Notes: generated by a model from the sequence alone, not told the origin. Counted from the stretch's first letter, positions 29,268 through 41,077 are shown. The stretch: 64,000 bases of DNA from Prostheceraeus crozeri (GCA_907163375.1 CAJQUW010007812.1:62001-126000); one strand, 5' to 3'. A program made the numbers and translations.

Positions 29268-29273
29268 TACGAC
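29268..29273. repeat. 6-bp target duplication of Polinton B, left
   Basis: TACGAC directly precedes the AGTAATGGG terminus, and the same six bases directly follow the other terminus at 46425-46430. A 6-bp duplication is the Polinton rule. Confidence 0.95.
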
Positions 29274-29790
29274 AGTAATGGGCAAAAGACCGTTCCAGGA
29301 CACCACAAAATTCAAAAAAATAGTATCTTTAAAAACGACATAAATTCATGAATTTAGACCCTTTTTCAGATTTTTAAGACCTAAATACATGAATTTAGAC
29401 CGTTCCAGGACACCATAAAATACAAAAAAATAGTATCTTTAAAAACGACATAAATTCATGAATTTAGACCCTTTTTCAGGTCTTTAAGACCTAAATACAT
29501 GAATTTAGTCCATTCAAAAAGTACCATTTTTTCAAAAAATGGTATTTTTAAAAACGACATAAATTCATGAATTTGAACCCTTTTTCAGGTTATGAAGACC
29601 TAAATTCATAAATTTGGGCGTTTTTAAAAATACCCAATTTTCAAATTTTTCAAAATCTCAAATTTGAGAATTATAATTTTTACCTTGAAAATCATGACCG
29701 TTCCAGGACACCGAAAAAATCAGAAAAGTTAAGAAACCCAAATTTGAGAATTACAATTTTCTCGCTTAAATCATGACCGTTCCTGGCGTT
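29274..29790 (+). repeat. left terminal inverted repeat of Polinton B
   Basis: Contains stacked units: GACCGTTCCAGGACACC occurs repeatedly (29288, about 29400 and about 29697), along with TTTAAAAACGACATAAATTC and AAATTTGAGAATTA-like words. The inverse is found at 45965-46424. The tandem units resemble those at the B2 end, but copy number and arrangement differ. Confidence 0.9.
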
Positions 29791-31225
29791 CTTACAATTT
29801 ATCTACTGCTTTGCACTCAGATGAACACTCAATTGTAGAGAACATCTGCTTCACGCATTTATGAATAAAAGGCATTTCAGTGTAAAGAGCTGTGACTTCC
29901 CACTCAAACATTTGAAAGGAAACAATGTATGAAAGAACAAACAGCTGCTACACCCACTTAGACATTTGTAAGACGTGGAATATATAACCAGCAAATCCTA
30001 CTCCGGCTGCAATGCCGTGTAACAATACACAACAACAATAATCGATATGGCTATTTCAAACAATTGTGCTGAAGACTTATTTAATTTAACAGTGTTTCTT
30101 GTCAGTGAAGGTTGTGTCAAAACGCTCTCGTCATATATTTCTCAAAATGAGACAAGATCAATTTGAAGATAGAAGAAAACAATCGTTGCCAGGGAGGATG
30201 AAAAAATTACGGGAGGAATTGGAGAGGCATGAATTTACAGATTCTTGGAGTGATTTCATAGAGCCAAATGGTGGAGAGAATAATACAATTGTAAACTAAC
30301 ACAAATTCTTGTTACATGAAAAAAGAAACAATTCACTCAGTGTTATGTGTAAAATTTTTATCGGTAAGCACATCAACTATCTGCTCTCTGTTTGTGATGA
30401 TGACAAGTCTTATTTTTATAGTCTCTTGAAGCAAAATCATATCAATTATTCACGCACCGAAGTTTCATTTGCAATGAGATTAGGTAAATTAGCAGACAAT
30501 TTTCCTATGCTTTGTAGGGTGTCTAATTCTATCGTACTTTTAAAGTCACGACCTAACGTTATCGGAAGATTGACTTCATTGTGTAAAGCAATTATGTGAC
30601 ATTCCAAATGATTCCATTCTTCTCCCAAACAATGGTGCGTCATTTAGCGACAATACCGCGCTGACATATTCAATGGAATTTGGATGTTAAACTCCGCTAT
30701 TGTTATTGCGATACGGCCGCACGACACTTTATTTTCAATGTTAGACCTATGCCATTTCATTATATTCTCTTGAATAATGGTGCGCCATTCAGCTAAAATA
30801 CTGCGCCATTTAACTAATCAAATCAACGCGTTAACATTAGACGCGCTGTGAAGAAAATTTATCATTCTTGAAACCCCTCTGTTTTATATGCAATGTAAAT
30901 ACAATAGAGTCTTTCAACCAATTAAAACGTGTCCACCCGTGGACAGAAATCCCATTGTTTAGAAAACTTGTATCTGTCTGTTTTATATGCAATGCTATTT
31001 CCTGTTTTATATGCAATGTTATTTCCTGATGTAACCAAATTGAATGTATGCAAAGTGGTTGTAACCAAATTGAAATAACCATGTGTTGTTTTTAATTACA
31101 CATTTACGGGAATATAAAAGAAACATTTTGTCTTCTATAAAAATGAGAATGAAAATGAAAATGATATCTACGAAATTCTATTTAAATCGAAATTCAGAAG
31201 ATTGTATTCAAAATATTTATTCAAA
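29791..31225. other. accessory segment of Polinton B absent from B2
   Basis: In B2 the terminal repeat leads almost directly to the first gene, while here about 1.4 kb of less AT-rich DNA intervenes. It holds an open frame (30345-30599) and repeated words: TGTTTTATATGCAATG three times (about 30878-31020) and GTAACCAAATTGAA twice. It may be cargo or a nested insertion. No inverted ends were recognised. Confidence 0.55.
30345..30599 (+). CDS. ORFan in the accessory segment of Polinton B
   Basis: The 84-residue frame begins MCKIFIGKHINYLLSVCDDD and continues SYFYSLLKQNHINYSRTEVS, FAMRLGKLADNFPMLCRV, VLLKSRPNVIGRLTSLCKAI. The composition is that of a real folded helical protein, with regular leucine spacing and mixed charges. 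I do not recognise it. It lies between the terminal repeat and the first shared gene, where Polintons often carry variable cargo. A second, smaller frame just upstream (about 30147-30299; MRQDQFEDRRKQSLPGRM) is charged and may be part of the same transcript. Confidence 0.35.
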   Translation: MCKIFIGKHINYLLSVCDDDKSYFYSLLKQNHINYSRTEVSFAMRLGKLADNFPMLCRVSNSIVLLKSRPNVIGRLTSLCKAIM

Positions 31226-31239
31226 ATATTTCTTTAAAA

Positions 31240-32914
31240 ATGGAAGAAACAAAAATGGAAGAAACCGCAAGAATATATCCTTCGTTATCATATGAACGTA
31301 GTTCTACTTTAATGGACATTGAAAAAATGAACAAAGAAAAACACAAAGATAGAGTTAGGTATATGAAAGATAAGGAATCTCAATTATTATTAAGATTAGA
31401 GCATTATAAAAAATTAAGAAAGAGATGGACGATAGCTAAGAATGTAACACAAGGCGTTGGAGCATCTTTAACAATAAGTTTAGGCGCTCTCACTATTGTT
31501 ATATCTTCTGGTGTTTTAGTAATTCCAGTAGTTGCTACAGCTTTAACAGGTACGGGTGTTTTTGCAACTTCACTTGTTACAATGTTAGATAAATCTTTAA
31601 TAACTAAGAAACGAAAATCATTAAAAACTAAGCATTTACACATTAAAGAAGTCTATGATAAACTACATTACTACTTTCAAAGAGTATGTGATGATAATGT
31701 TATTACGTTAGATGAGATTGAAAAATTTGATCAAATAGCTAATGAAGTAAATCAAACCTTTCAATTACAGTCCGAAAAAGTTGATGATAAGAATAAACAG
31801 GATGGCAAAATTTCTAGTGATGGTAAAATTTCTAATGAAGAAAATGACAAATTTTTTTTAGAAGAGCTAAAAACTTTAAGCGAAAATTTAAGCAAAACTT
31901 TATTAAACAAAACTTTATTAAACAAAACTTTATTAAACAAAACTTAAAACGAGAAAACTTTAAACGAAAAGATGTCAGACAACAAAGCAATAAAAAAATA
32001 ATTTGTACAGTAAAATGTTTTTGCTGTATTCCAATGTTACCACAAAATTCAAATATTATATTTTAAAAATGGATAAAATTAGAGCTGATAATTTTAAAAG
32101 AATAAAACAATTAGAAGAGTTAATAAAACAAAGAAATATTATGAAAGAAAATCATCTTCAACATAGAATGATAAAAGCTGGTATTCAATCTGATATGTTT
32201 GAAAAAATGCAGCAAACCGAGCAAGTAAAAACTGATTTTGAGAAAACTATGAAACCATTTAAAACTCTTGAAAAAGAAAGTACAAATAATGATAAACAAA
32301 TTGATATAACAGATCCAGAGCACAAAACTATATTAGATGACTATGAATTACTAGAATCAAACATTAATAAGAAATTACCAAAATCTATGCAATTTGAACA
32401 TTCTATTTCATTTATAGATGGAAAAATAATACCTAGATTTTATCTCGGACAAAAAGAAATATTTCCACAACCTTTTCGAGGTTTAATTTTTTCACCAGAT
32501 AAATCTCCTTTTAATTTAGATAGAAATTTTGTTAATCTTTTAAGAGGAGCAGCTTTAAATAATTATGCTGTAGAAGATCTTATAAAATATAAAGCTATGT
32601 TAGATAGAGTTGGTGCAGTAAAATCTCTAAGACGTTATAAACAATTAGAAAATTTATTATCAACGGGAGTTAAAGTAGGAAAAGGTTTATCTGAAAAACA
32701 GAAAACAGAAACAACCATATTTTTACCAGATGATCCACAAGAATTACTAAATAGATTAAATATTCTAATATCTGCAATAAAAGAAGGACATAATTCTAGT
32801 TTCAATAAAATTCATGCTATATTGAAAAGACTGTTAGAAAAAAAGATTCTAAATGAAGAGGATTATAAAAGTATAACGGGACATCGGAGATGTCTTCCAG
32901 GGCTTCGCCCGTAG
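31240..32914 (+). pseudogene. Polinton B membrane/coiled-coil gene region
   Basis: This is the counterpart of 4480-6048 in B2. It holds the two-helix membrane module (LTISLGALTIVISSGVLVIP, VVATALTGTGVFATSL, then a basic KKRKSLKTKH and DNVITLDEIEKFDQ). It also holds the coiled-coil module that ends in IFLPDDPQELLNRLNILISA and HAILKRLLEKKILNEEDY. The region begins with MEETKMEETARIYPSLS after a T/A-tract. It looks lightly broken. The role is unknown; the two-helix module recalls SLATT-type membrane domains. Confidence 0.6.
32877..32912. repeat. GC-rich double hairpin at gene end (B)
   Basis: GACATC-GGA-GATGTC (32880-32894) is followed by GGGC-TTC-GCCC, identical to the B2 copy at 6011-6046. 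Confidence 0.85.
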
Positions 32915-32975
32915 CTGAAATATGTTGTTTCTAATTTTTTTATAAAAAATATTTATTTAAAATTTTAACTAAAAA

Positions 32976-33779
32976 ATGTCTTCGAGAGAATTATCATCAG
33001 CAGATTTAGACAAAATTAATAATCATTTAGAAAATTTGACAGAGATTTTGGGTTCATCAAAATTTAGTACGACGTTAAAAATTATAACAACTACTTCATC
33101 ACACACTTGTAATTTAGAACCCATTCTACATTTAGAACAAAATAAAAATTATCAAATTGCATTGACTAGTTTCTCCACATTTAACACTATTCAAAATGTT
33201 ATAAAAGTTGTAAATGATCAATTTAGATATTCTACTGATAAAGGCAAAACGTGGAAAGTACTAACTTTTCTTCCTGGTTCTTACGAAGTTGAATCAATAT
33301 CAAATGAAATTAAAAGACATTTAGGTATACCATTTAAAGATAAGAAACAATTACATTTTGCAGTTGAACCGGCAGTTAATAAATTTTCTCTTACTTTAGA
33401 CGAAAATCATCAAGTTGATTTTAATCATGATAGATCATTGTCAAAGCTATTAGGATTTAATAAACAAACCTATAGTCAAGGTTATCATTTAGGTGAGAAG
33501 ATTCCAAAAGTAACTGAAATAAATTCAATTGTTGTACATTGTGACATTATTGAAGGAGGATATATAAATGGTAAATTATCAAATTTAATATTCAGTTTTC
33601 CAGCTCTTACTGTACCCATTGGTTATAGATTAAATGTAATTCCACAAACATTAATATATTTCCCTATTACAAGAAAAACTATTAACAACATTAACATTAG
33701 AATCACTGATGAAAAAGGACAAGAAATAAATTTTGGAGGTGAAGAGATTATCATAGATCTTTTGGTTCGGGAGGTATAA
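32976..33779 (+). CDS. Polinton B minor-capsid-like protein
   Basis: The protein has 267 residues. Landmarks are LEQNKNYQIALTSFSTF near residue 55, FLPGSYEVESISNEI, SLSKLLGFNKQT, IPKVTEINSIVVHCDIIEGG and a C-terminal LIYFPITRKTINNINIRI, then DEKGQEINFGGEEIIIDLLV. This pattern is common in adintovirus-like Polintons next to the ATPase. The beta-rich sequence with an N-terminal 'Y-x-I-A-L' strand suggests a jelly-roll minor capsid or penton-like protein, which is my inference. It may be a distant functional match for the WEVG proteins of Polinton A. It ends with a small hairpin-like CTACGCGAAGCTAG. Confidence 0.55.
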   Translation: MSSRELSSADLDKINNHLENLTEILGSSKFSTTLKIITTTSSHTCNLEPILHLEQNKNYQIALTSFSTFNTIQNVIKVVNDQFRYSTDKGKTWKVLTFLPGSYEVESISNEIKRHLGIPFKDKKQLHFAVEPAVNKFSLTLDENHQVDFNHDRSLSKLLGFNKQTYSQGYHLGEKIPKVTEINSIVVHCDIIEGGYINGKLSNLIFSFPALTVPIGYRLNVIPQTLIYFPITRKTINNINIRITDEKGQEINFGGEEIIIDLLVREV

Positions 33780-33870
33780 ACTCCTACGCGAAGCTAGAGA
33801 ACTTTAATTTTCTTCTTCTTCTTTAGAAACAAAAAATAAAAAAATAAAAATAAATTTATTTTATTAAAAA

Positions 33871-34643
33871 ATGAGTGAATTACCTCCATTTAATAAAAAA
33901 AAACTTAAATTTAATCATCATCCAAATTTATCTAATAAAGTTTTGTCAGTTATTTGTGGAAGATCAGGTTGTGGAAAAACGTATCTATTGTTTAAAATTT
34001 TAACGACTCCAAATTTTTTGGATTATAACAATCTTATAATTTATACAACAACAGCAGAACAACACGTCTATCAATTTATGAAATATGGATTTGAAAATAA
34101 TCTTATAAAACAGCAATTGCTTCATTATTCAAAGAATATGAAAAATCTGAAGATGAAGAAGAAATAAGTTCGTGGTGTGAAGAAGCAGCAAAAAATAATC
34201 AGTTAGTAGAATCTAATAAAAATAAGCATATAAAGATACAATTAATAGATGATAGTGGTAATATGCAAGATCCTAGTAAACTAGATAAAACAATGAAACA
34301 TTGTGTAATTTTTGATGATTGTGTTAATGATAGAAATCAGTCAGTTCAGAGAAATTATTTCACAAGAGGTAGACATAATAACTGTAGTGTTTTTTATTTA
34401 ACACAAAGTATGTATTCATTAGACGGAAGTGTTATTAGAAAGAATGCAAATATATTTATACTATTTGAAATAAATGCAAGAAACTTAAGTGATTTGTTTA
34501 GAGATTTATGCGTAAGAAATAAAGATGAATTTAAACACTCGTGTAACAATGCTTGGTCAAAAGATTATGGATTCATTACAATTAATATTGATAAAAAAAT
34601 TCATGAGAGTTATAGAAAATATTTTCGCGGAGTGACCGAATAA
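33871..34643 (+). pseudogene. Polinton B packaging ATPase region
   Basis: A32/FtsK-HerA-like ATPase. Walker A is GRSGCGKTYLLFKIL, Walker B is HCVIFDDCVND. It then has RGRHNNCSVFYLTQSM (sensor strand) and IRKNANIFILFEINARNLSD. A TTAAAAA tract directly precedes the ATG. The region looks broken once. The N-terminal half also exists in B2 at 26319-26810. Confidence 0.8.
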
Positions 34644-34685
34644 TTTTTTCTTATAAATTTTTTGTTAATAAAAATTAAAAAAAAT

Positions 34686-35015
34686 ATGTTGAATGATTAT
34701 AAGATAGAGCATGTACCAGTTTTAAAAGATTATCGTCATCCTACAAATCCTGTAAATTCGAAGAAAGAAGTTAGATTTTATTATCATCATAAATACGTAG
34801 CGCTCGTTACGGATTATAAAGCAAAACATGGTATTAAACCGTGTGTTAAAACAAAAGACTTTCCACTTTGTTTAAGAAGTTTCCGAGTATTTTTGGCGTA
34901 TAATAATTTATGGTGGTTGGTTAAGAAAGAACATTTAACAGCACATGAATTAGAAACATTACATCAATTACATATTCCTGTGTATATGCAAAAACGGAAC
35001 CGAGGTTCTATGTAA
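34686..35015 (+). CDS. Polinton B uncharacterised small protein
   Basis: About 109 residues from the ATG at 34686: MLNDYKIEHVPVLKDYRHPT, then EVRFYYHHKYVALVTDYKAK, then FRVFLAYNNLWWLVKKEHLT, then LHQLHIPVYMQKRNRGSM. Histidine, tyrosine and tryptophan are frequent. I do not recognise it. Its position between ATPase and polymerase suggests a replication or packaging accessory, but that is only context. Confidence 0.45.
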   Translation: MLNDYKIEHVPVLKDYRHPTNPVNSKKEVRFYYHHKYVALVTDYKAKHGIKPCVKTKDFPLCLRSFRVFLAYNNLWWLVKKEHLTAHELETLHQLHIPVYMQKRNRGSM

Positions 35016-35040
35016 AAATTAATTTTTTCTTTTAAAAAAC

Positions 35041-38000
35041 ATGAATCGTGAAATGTCTCTCGGACAAACGTCTAGGTTTGATGAATTAATCAAGAAACAA
35101 ACTGCTGAGTTTGATGCGCAAATTAAACATAGTAAACGTAGTAAACGTATTAAAAAACAGAAACGTACTAGGCGTAGTATTAGACGTAATACTAAAAAAA
35201 CAGAAAAGTGGAACAAAAGAAATATTAGAAACTCCTATTACTGATATCTTTTTTGATGATAGAATTAAGGATGAACTTGGTGATGATTTATGTAATTTAT
35301 TTAACCCAAATGAAATTAAATATGAAAATGTATCTTTTATTAATGTAGTAAATGATATGCGGAAACTTTTAGCAAATGGTAAAATTATTAATTTACTTGG
35401 AAAAGTTATTAAAGATCAGGAAAATATAATTCAAAAATTTTACGTAACCTTCTATAATAAAAAATCATTTGAAACATGGTTTTCGAATCTGGATGAGAAA
35501 TCCGATGCTAACGAATGGATTTTTACAGGTAATATTAAATATGAAGATTTTGGAATGAAGTTAGTACAAAGATCGCATAGAGGGGCAGGGATTAATATGA
35601 AATATAGAATCAAAGAATATTTCGGTGAATATTGTTATATTCCTTCTGAAGATTTTTGTTTTATTAAATGTTATAATGTTTTACGAGGTTTTAATGAAGA
35701 ACAAGGAGAAATGATGAAAGAAATGTTTAATAATTTTTTATATAAAGAGAAAGCCACATCTAGAACAGGAGTAATGTCAAACTGCAAATTTTCTCAATTC
35801 AATAAATATTTTGGAGAATGCGTTCAATATTATAGTCCTGCCAATCGTCATTTAAATCCTAGAGGAATTGAAACGTTTCATAATTATGTTTATTACAATT
35901 ATTTTCACGCAGGTTCAACAATTGGTCACTATTGTTTAATTAATAAATCTCATATATTAAAAGCTATTAGAGAAATTGAAAATAATTTCAAACCCATATA
36001 CAAAACAGTTACTGATGAAAATCTAACAACGCGTCCATATAAAATCATAACAAAGAAAAAAATTGACTATGGTTCAACATATATTTGGGATCTCGAAACT
36101 TTTCCCGATCCTAACTTTTCAACAGCTCATCCTATTCCTTATGCTGTAGGAGCTATTAATTTTAATAAATTTATATGTTGTTTACCGAAACAAAGATTGA
36201 AGGAATTAGAAACACGTTTGTTAAGTGATATGATTAAAATTAAACGATCAAAAGATGAAGATGAAATTAAAAAACTTAAAAAACAGATTAATGAGTATAA
36301 TAATTTAACTGAATTAGAATTTAATAAACCTCAAAATTGTGTGAAAATATTTACGAGAACTGAGGATGATGAATGTTCAATCAGGGGAAACCCAGAGGAC
36401 GTATGTCCGATCCATCAATTTTTTAAAACTCTTGGAAAATTTAATTATTCGAGAGTAACTTTAATAGCTCACAATTCATCAGGTTTTGATTCCTATTTTC
36501 CGATAAAAGCTAATTTTAAATTATCTAAACCGCCTCTTAAAACTTCAAGAGGAATATTGTCTGCTTCATTACAAAATCCTTATACAACTGAATGTGTTAG
36601 TAGATACATTCAAAAATCTTTTAGATTTAAAAACAATATGAAAAAAGATTCACCTTCAGGTAAATTAGCACTTCAAACTATTATAATGAAATGTAGTTAT
36701 CAACATGTAAAAACAAGTCTTTCTAAATGGTGTGAGAATTTTAAAATTCCTACGAATGTGTGTAAATTAAATTATGAAATTGGAGACATAACACATGAAA
36801 ATTATGAAGAAAAAGAAAATGAATGGAGACCATATTTAGTTAACGATATTCTTTCCTTAGCTTTTTGTATCTACAAATATAATAATGTTATGCGAGATTT
36901 AGTTGGTGAAGATATAACTACTAATTTAACATCCTCTGCTTTAACATTTAACGGTCGGATGAAAAGCGTACAAAATGACAATATAAATATTCATTCTCAT
37001 ATAGATTTATGGGCTAGAAATTATATTAGAAAATCTGTTAAAGGTGGAAGAGTTTCAGCAAATATAAGAAAATACATATCGCCATTTTGTAGCATCTTGT
37101 TACCAATATTAAAACAGTGTTTACCTGGTCGCTGCGCTGGGGGGACTTTGTCCCTTGGTCGCTACGCTGGTGGGGCTTTGTCCCCTGGAAGTAATTTAAT
37201 AGATTTAATGAAACAGTATCGAGATTTAGGAGATAAAACTGAAATTTGTAAGAAAATTTCAAATCAACTACTTGAACAAAAAAATGAATTTCTAATGGCT
37301 TTTGATGCAACATCTTTATATCCATCAGCTATGTATGATGAAAATTCAGAATACCCTAAAGCTGAATCAGCTAGAAAATTTCGTCAAGAAGAAGAGCGGG
37401 AAATAGTATATAAATTTAATACTCAAACATTTAGACCTAAAACTGGAATATTCTCTGTTGTGTTTCAATATCCGAATGATATGTTTTTCCAACCAGTTCC
37501 TATAAAAGATAAAGTTAAAAATCAAAATAATAATTCTCATGTAAAAGTAATCAGGTTTAGAAATGGTATATGTTATGATGTATTAACTTCTGTAGACATA
37601 CAAGAAATTGTTAGATGTGGGGGAAAAATCTTACATATTACTGATGGTATAATTTATGAAAAAAATTATCAAGTTTCACCATTTCGAAATTATATTGAAA
37701 AACTTTTTAATTTGAGAAAAAGATATAAAACAGAAGGAAATACTGTAGGTGATGAGTTAATTAAATTATTGATGAATTCCGCTATATGGCAAAATTGTGC
37801 AAAAAGATATAACCACTAAATATCATTTATGGAATGAGAATACATTGAGAAAAAATTTCACTCAAGAAGTAAAAGATTATGAAAAATTAAATGATGAACA
37901 ATATTTAGCGAAAGTAGAAATGGAAGATGATGAATTTCTCAAAACTAATATTTTTAAAAGATGGGAAGACGTCATTCATGCCATCACACTTAGGTTCTTT

Positions 38001-38581
38001 CATTCTTTCTCACTCTAGAAGAATCATGAATAACTTTATTTTAGAAATTAATGGTTTCAAAGAAAAATACATTCATTATACAGATACTGATTCAATATAT
38101 ATTTCCAATGAGCTCTTTAATAAATTAGACGCTGCTGGATATGTTGGAGGAGAATTGTGTCAAGGGAAAAAATGATTATGGAAATGGTGGAATTATTTTT
38201 GCAATGTTTATTGCACCTAAAGTAAAATACTGTATTACTGTGGATGAGCAAGGGAGACTTAGTGAAAAGAAAACATTCAAAGGATATTCACAAGATAAAG
38301 TAAAAGTAGAAGATTTTCTAAAATTATATTCGGGGAAAACATTATCGACTACAGTTAATAAACCATGGAAAAGATCTTTAGAAACTGGAATTAGTATTCC
38401 TGATAAAAATAATAATACTGAAGAAAAAAAATTTTCTGGTCAAATAAATATTCTTAAACGTCAAGCACCTGATGAAAATGAAATTATGTTACCTTATAAC
38501 GGAGAAGATATTCAAGCTGAAATATTTCAAACAATCATGTGTGAGAGTAATTTAAGTGATGATGATGACACGTGGGAATAA
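35041..38581 (+). pseudogene. Polinton B type B DNA polymerase region
   Basis: Protein-primed type B polymerase. A basic leader (MNREMSLGQTSRFDELIKKQ; KRTRRSIRRNTKK) precedes a long N-terminal domain. Exonuclease motifs are YIWDLETFPD (ExoI), LIAHNSSGFDSYF (ExoII) and YLVNDILSLAFCIYKY (ExoIII). Polymerase motifs are FDATSLYPSAMYDEN (A) and YTDTDSIYIS (C), with a downstream thumb region KVKYCITVDEQGRLSEKKTF. A GC-rich double hairpin lies inside the gene. The region carries about three breaks. The sequence is only remotely like the polymerase of Polinton A. Confidence 0.85.
37125..37188. repeat. GC-rich tandem hairpin inside the polymerase gene of Polinton B
   Basis: Two near-identical units, GGTCGCTGCGCTGGGGGG-ACTTTGTCCC and GGTCGCTACGCTGGTGGGG-CTTTGTCCCC, stand in tandem. 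The second part of each folds as GGGAC-TTT-GTCCC or GGGG-CTTTG-TCCCC. It is read as a glycine-rich insert (RCAGGTLSLGRYAGGALSPG) and does not break the frame. The GC content is in stark contrast to the AT-rich gene. Confidence 0.85.
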
Positions 38582-38589
38582 TAATTTTT

Positions 38590-38715
38590 TTATTACATCT
38601 AAAAATTTTATAACATCTAAAAAATTTATAACATCTAAAAAATTTATAACATCTAAAAAATTTATTACATCTAAAAACTTATTACATCTAAAAATTTTAT
38701 TACATATGAAAATAT
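38590..38715. repeat. short tandem repeat between convergent genes
   Basis: About seven copies of a unit close to ATTACATCTAAAAATTT (17-18 bases), with small changes, fill the gap between the rightward polymerase and the leftward clamp-like gene. Confidence 0.85.
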
Positions 38716-38757
38716 ATTTATCGAATATTTTGGTATTTTCTATTAAGTTTTATCATA

Positions 38758-40076
38758 TTAAGTTTCATCATATAATGTTTTATCAAAAGATAATTTAAAT
38801 TTATTTTCACTAACTATTGATTCTTCATCATCATCATCAATTGATTCTTCATCATCATCATAAATTGTTTCTTCAACATCATAAATTACACTTTTTGGTA
38901 TAGGATGCCCACCCATGATAGGATACCATTCTCTTATTGGAATATCTAATTCTAAATTACATCTTTTATCTGATAATAATATAATAGAGAAAAATATTGG
39001 TCTTTGATCTCTTTTGGAAAATTTAATAACACCACCATAATCTGAATCACTTTTAGTTTTTATTAAAGATGATAAAATTTTAAATTGATTAGATGTAAAT
39101 CCTAATTTAAATTTTGTAGACCTGACACATAGTTGTCTAACAGTATCTTCAACTATACCATCATTATTATTTTCAATTGTAAGAAAATGAAATTTAGATA
39201 AATTTTTATAATTACTAATATTTTTATAATCTTTTTTACCATTTACACCATTTTCAGATGTTTCTGAATCATCATCTATATTATCATCATCTATATTATT
39301 ATCATTATTATCATAAGATTCTTTAAGATCGGGCAAAGCCCTAGAACCTTCGGTTCGTTTATTATGATTATGGTCATTGTTAATAGTATAAGGTGTTGTC
39401 CACATATAAATTTTCTCTTGTTGAGCTAAACCATTTATATAAGATTTAAATAAATTAATATTTAAGTTGGAATATAATCCTATATACGTATCATCATCAT
39501 ATCTTGGGGCATTTCTAATGTTTCTTGTTTATAAATTGTGTCTCTATAATAAACTAGACATAATAATTCTTCATTATGTTTTTTACTCTCTATGTGAATG
39601 TTATATTGATTTTGTTCATCAACAAATAATCTAATTTTTTCTTTGGAAAAAGATTTTAATTTTTTAACTAATTCTCTAACATTAATATAATTAATAATTT
39701 TATTTTCTATCCATTCAGTATTACTAATTGGTAACACTGCTCTAATAAAACCATAAACATTATTATGACCTATTATAACCATATTTTCTTTATTTAATTC
39801 AACATAAGCTACATCATTATATTTACTTACAATCTCCATAAATTTTATAAATGGATCACCTGGAAAAATACAATAATTAGTTTCTATAGAAGGTAAACCT
39901 TTTGTTTGTTCTCTAAATATTTCGGCTTGTAATTCGAATAAAAGATTTACATCTATACATGGATTATTATTATTATTATTATCAAAACATTTATTTTCAA
40001 ATCCCGTTGATCTCGTCGAATAAGAAGAACAGGATGATGCGGACGAATATAATTTTTTTAAATTTGGTTTTTCCAT
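38758..40076 (-). pseudogene. Polinton B possible sliding-clamp-like gene region
   Basis: Leftward gene region. The first part has DVNLLFELQAEIFREQ, DVAYVELNKENMVIIGHNNV, then NVRELVKKLKSFSKEKIRL and DEQNQYNIHIES. The later part has acidic runs, then KFKLGFTSNQFKILSSLIK, then GGVIKFSKRDQRPIFFSI. Alternating strands around two helices of the type 'L-x-x-L-K-x-F' recall a PCNA-like processivity factor, and the place opposite the polymerase would suit that. The similarity is weak and by eye only. Another possibility is a DNA-binding protein without relatives. The region looks broken about once. Confidence 0.35.
39331..39356. repeat. GC-rich double hairpin inside the clamp-like gene
   Basis: GGGC-AAA-GCCC (39331-39341) and GAACC-TTC-GGTTC (39344-39356), both with three-base loops, read through in frame on the minus strand as RTEGSRALPD. 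Confidence 0.85.
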
Positions 40077-40189
40077 TTTTTATTTTTATTAGAAAAAATT
40101 TTATTTTTTTATTTTTTATTATTTTTATTAGAAAAGAAATATATTTTTTTCTCATTATATAAAAAAATTACTTTTTTATTGTCTTAAAA

Positions 40190-41077
40190 ATGATGTTACC
40201 AAATGTTGGTGGAGGTGCATATATCCCGAATAATCGTGAATTAGAAATAGAAATAGAAAATTATATTATGAAAACTGGAGACGTTTTATCTGGTCCATTG
40301 CATCTTTCTATTCTTCCGCAACAAAATACAGAGTTAACAAATAAACAATATGTTGATACACAAATCAATGACTTAAAAGAAAAATATATAAACGATGTTT
40401 TGGTTCCACTGATGAATGAATTGAAGTTGCTTAAACTTAATGACAAATCATTAAACGAAAAATTATTAAAACTTGATAAAAAGGATAGAGAGCTAGAAGC
40501 AGATATAGCAAAACTTTTTAAAAAGATTTCTGAACAATCAAAAATTTTAATATTACTTTCTATAAAGTTAAAATCTGCAGTCATTAAAAATAAACATCAG
40601 ATACAACTATTGAAAGAACAATTAGAAGATGAAATAGAAAAACTACCTGAAAGAATTAAAAAAAATTTAAAGCAGTTACAAACTACATTCCAAAAAAGTG
40701 TTGATGAATTAAGTTCTAAAATTACTCAACAAATGAAAAAGATGAATAGAATAATAAATGAAGTAAACTCGCTTAATCAAAAAGTTGATAAAATGAAAAC
40801 TCTTAAAATCAATTTAGAAAATGAATTAAAGAAAAATTTACAAGAAAACTCTAAAGAAAATAAAGAACAGTTAGATGCTGTTAAAAGACAATTAGATGTT
40901 CTTAAAATTAAGTAAAATGCACTTAAAACGGCATTGAAGATTAATCAGCAGAAAATGCAAGTTAACAGAAAAGAAATTAAAGTACATCACACGCTGCTTG
41001 ACGCAATAGATAAAGTGCAACAGTCAATTAATAAAGTTATCTCGAAGTTGTTGTCCATTCACAAACGTAAATCTTAA
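40190..41077 (+). pseudogene. Polinton B fibre-like coiled-coil protein region
   Basis: Near the N-terminus stands NYIMKTGDVLSGPLHLSILP, then TELTNKQYVDTQINDL. This is the 'KTGDxLSGPL...KxYVD' motif that phage tail fibres and some other viral fibres use at the start of trimeric stalks. The rest is a very long charged coiled coil (repeats of LKLLKLNDKSLNEKLLKLDK, IKKNLKQLQTTFQKSVDEL). A virion spike or fibre is the natural inference. The region has about one break. The start follows TTAAAA directly. Confidence 0.55.
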
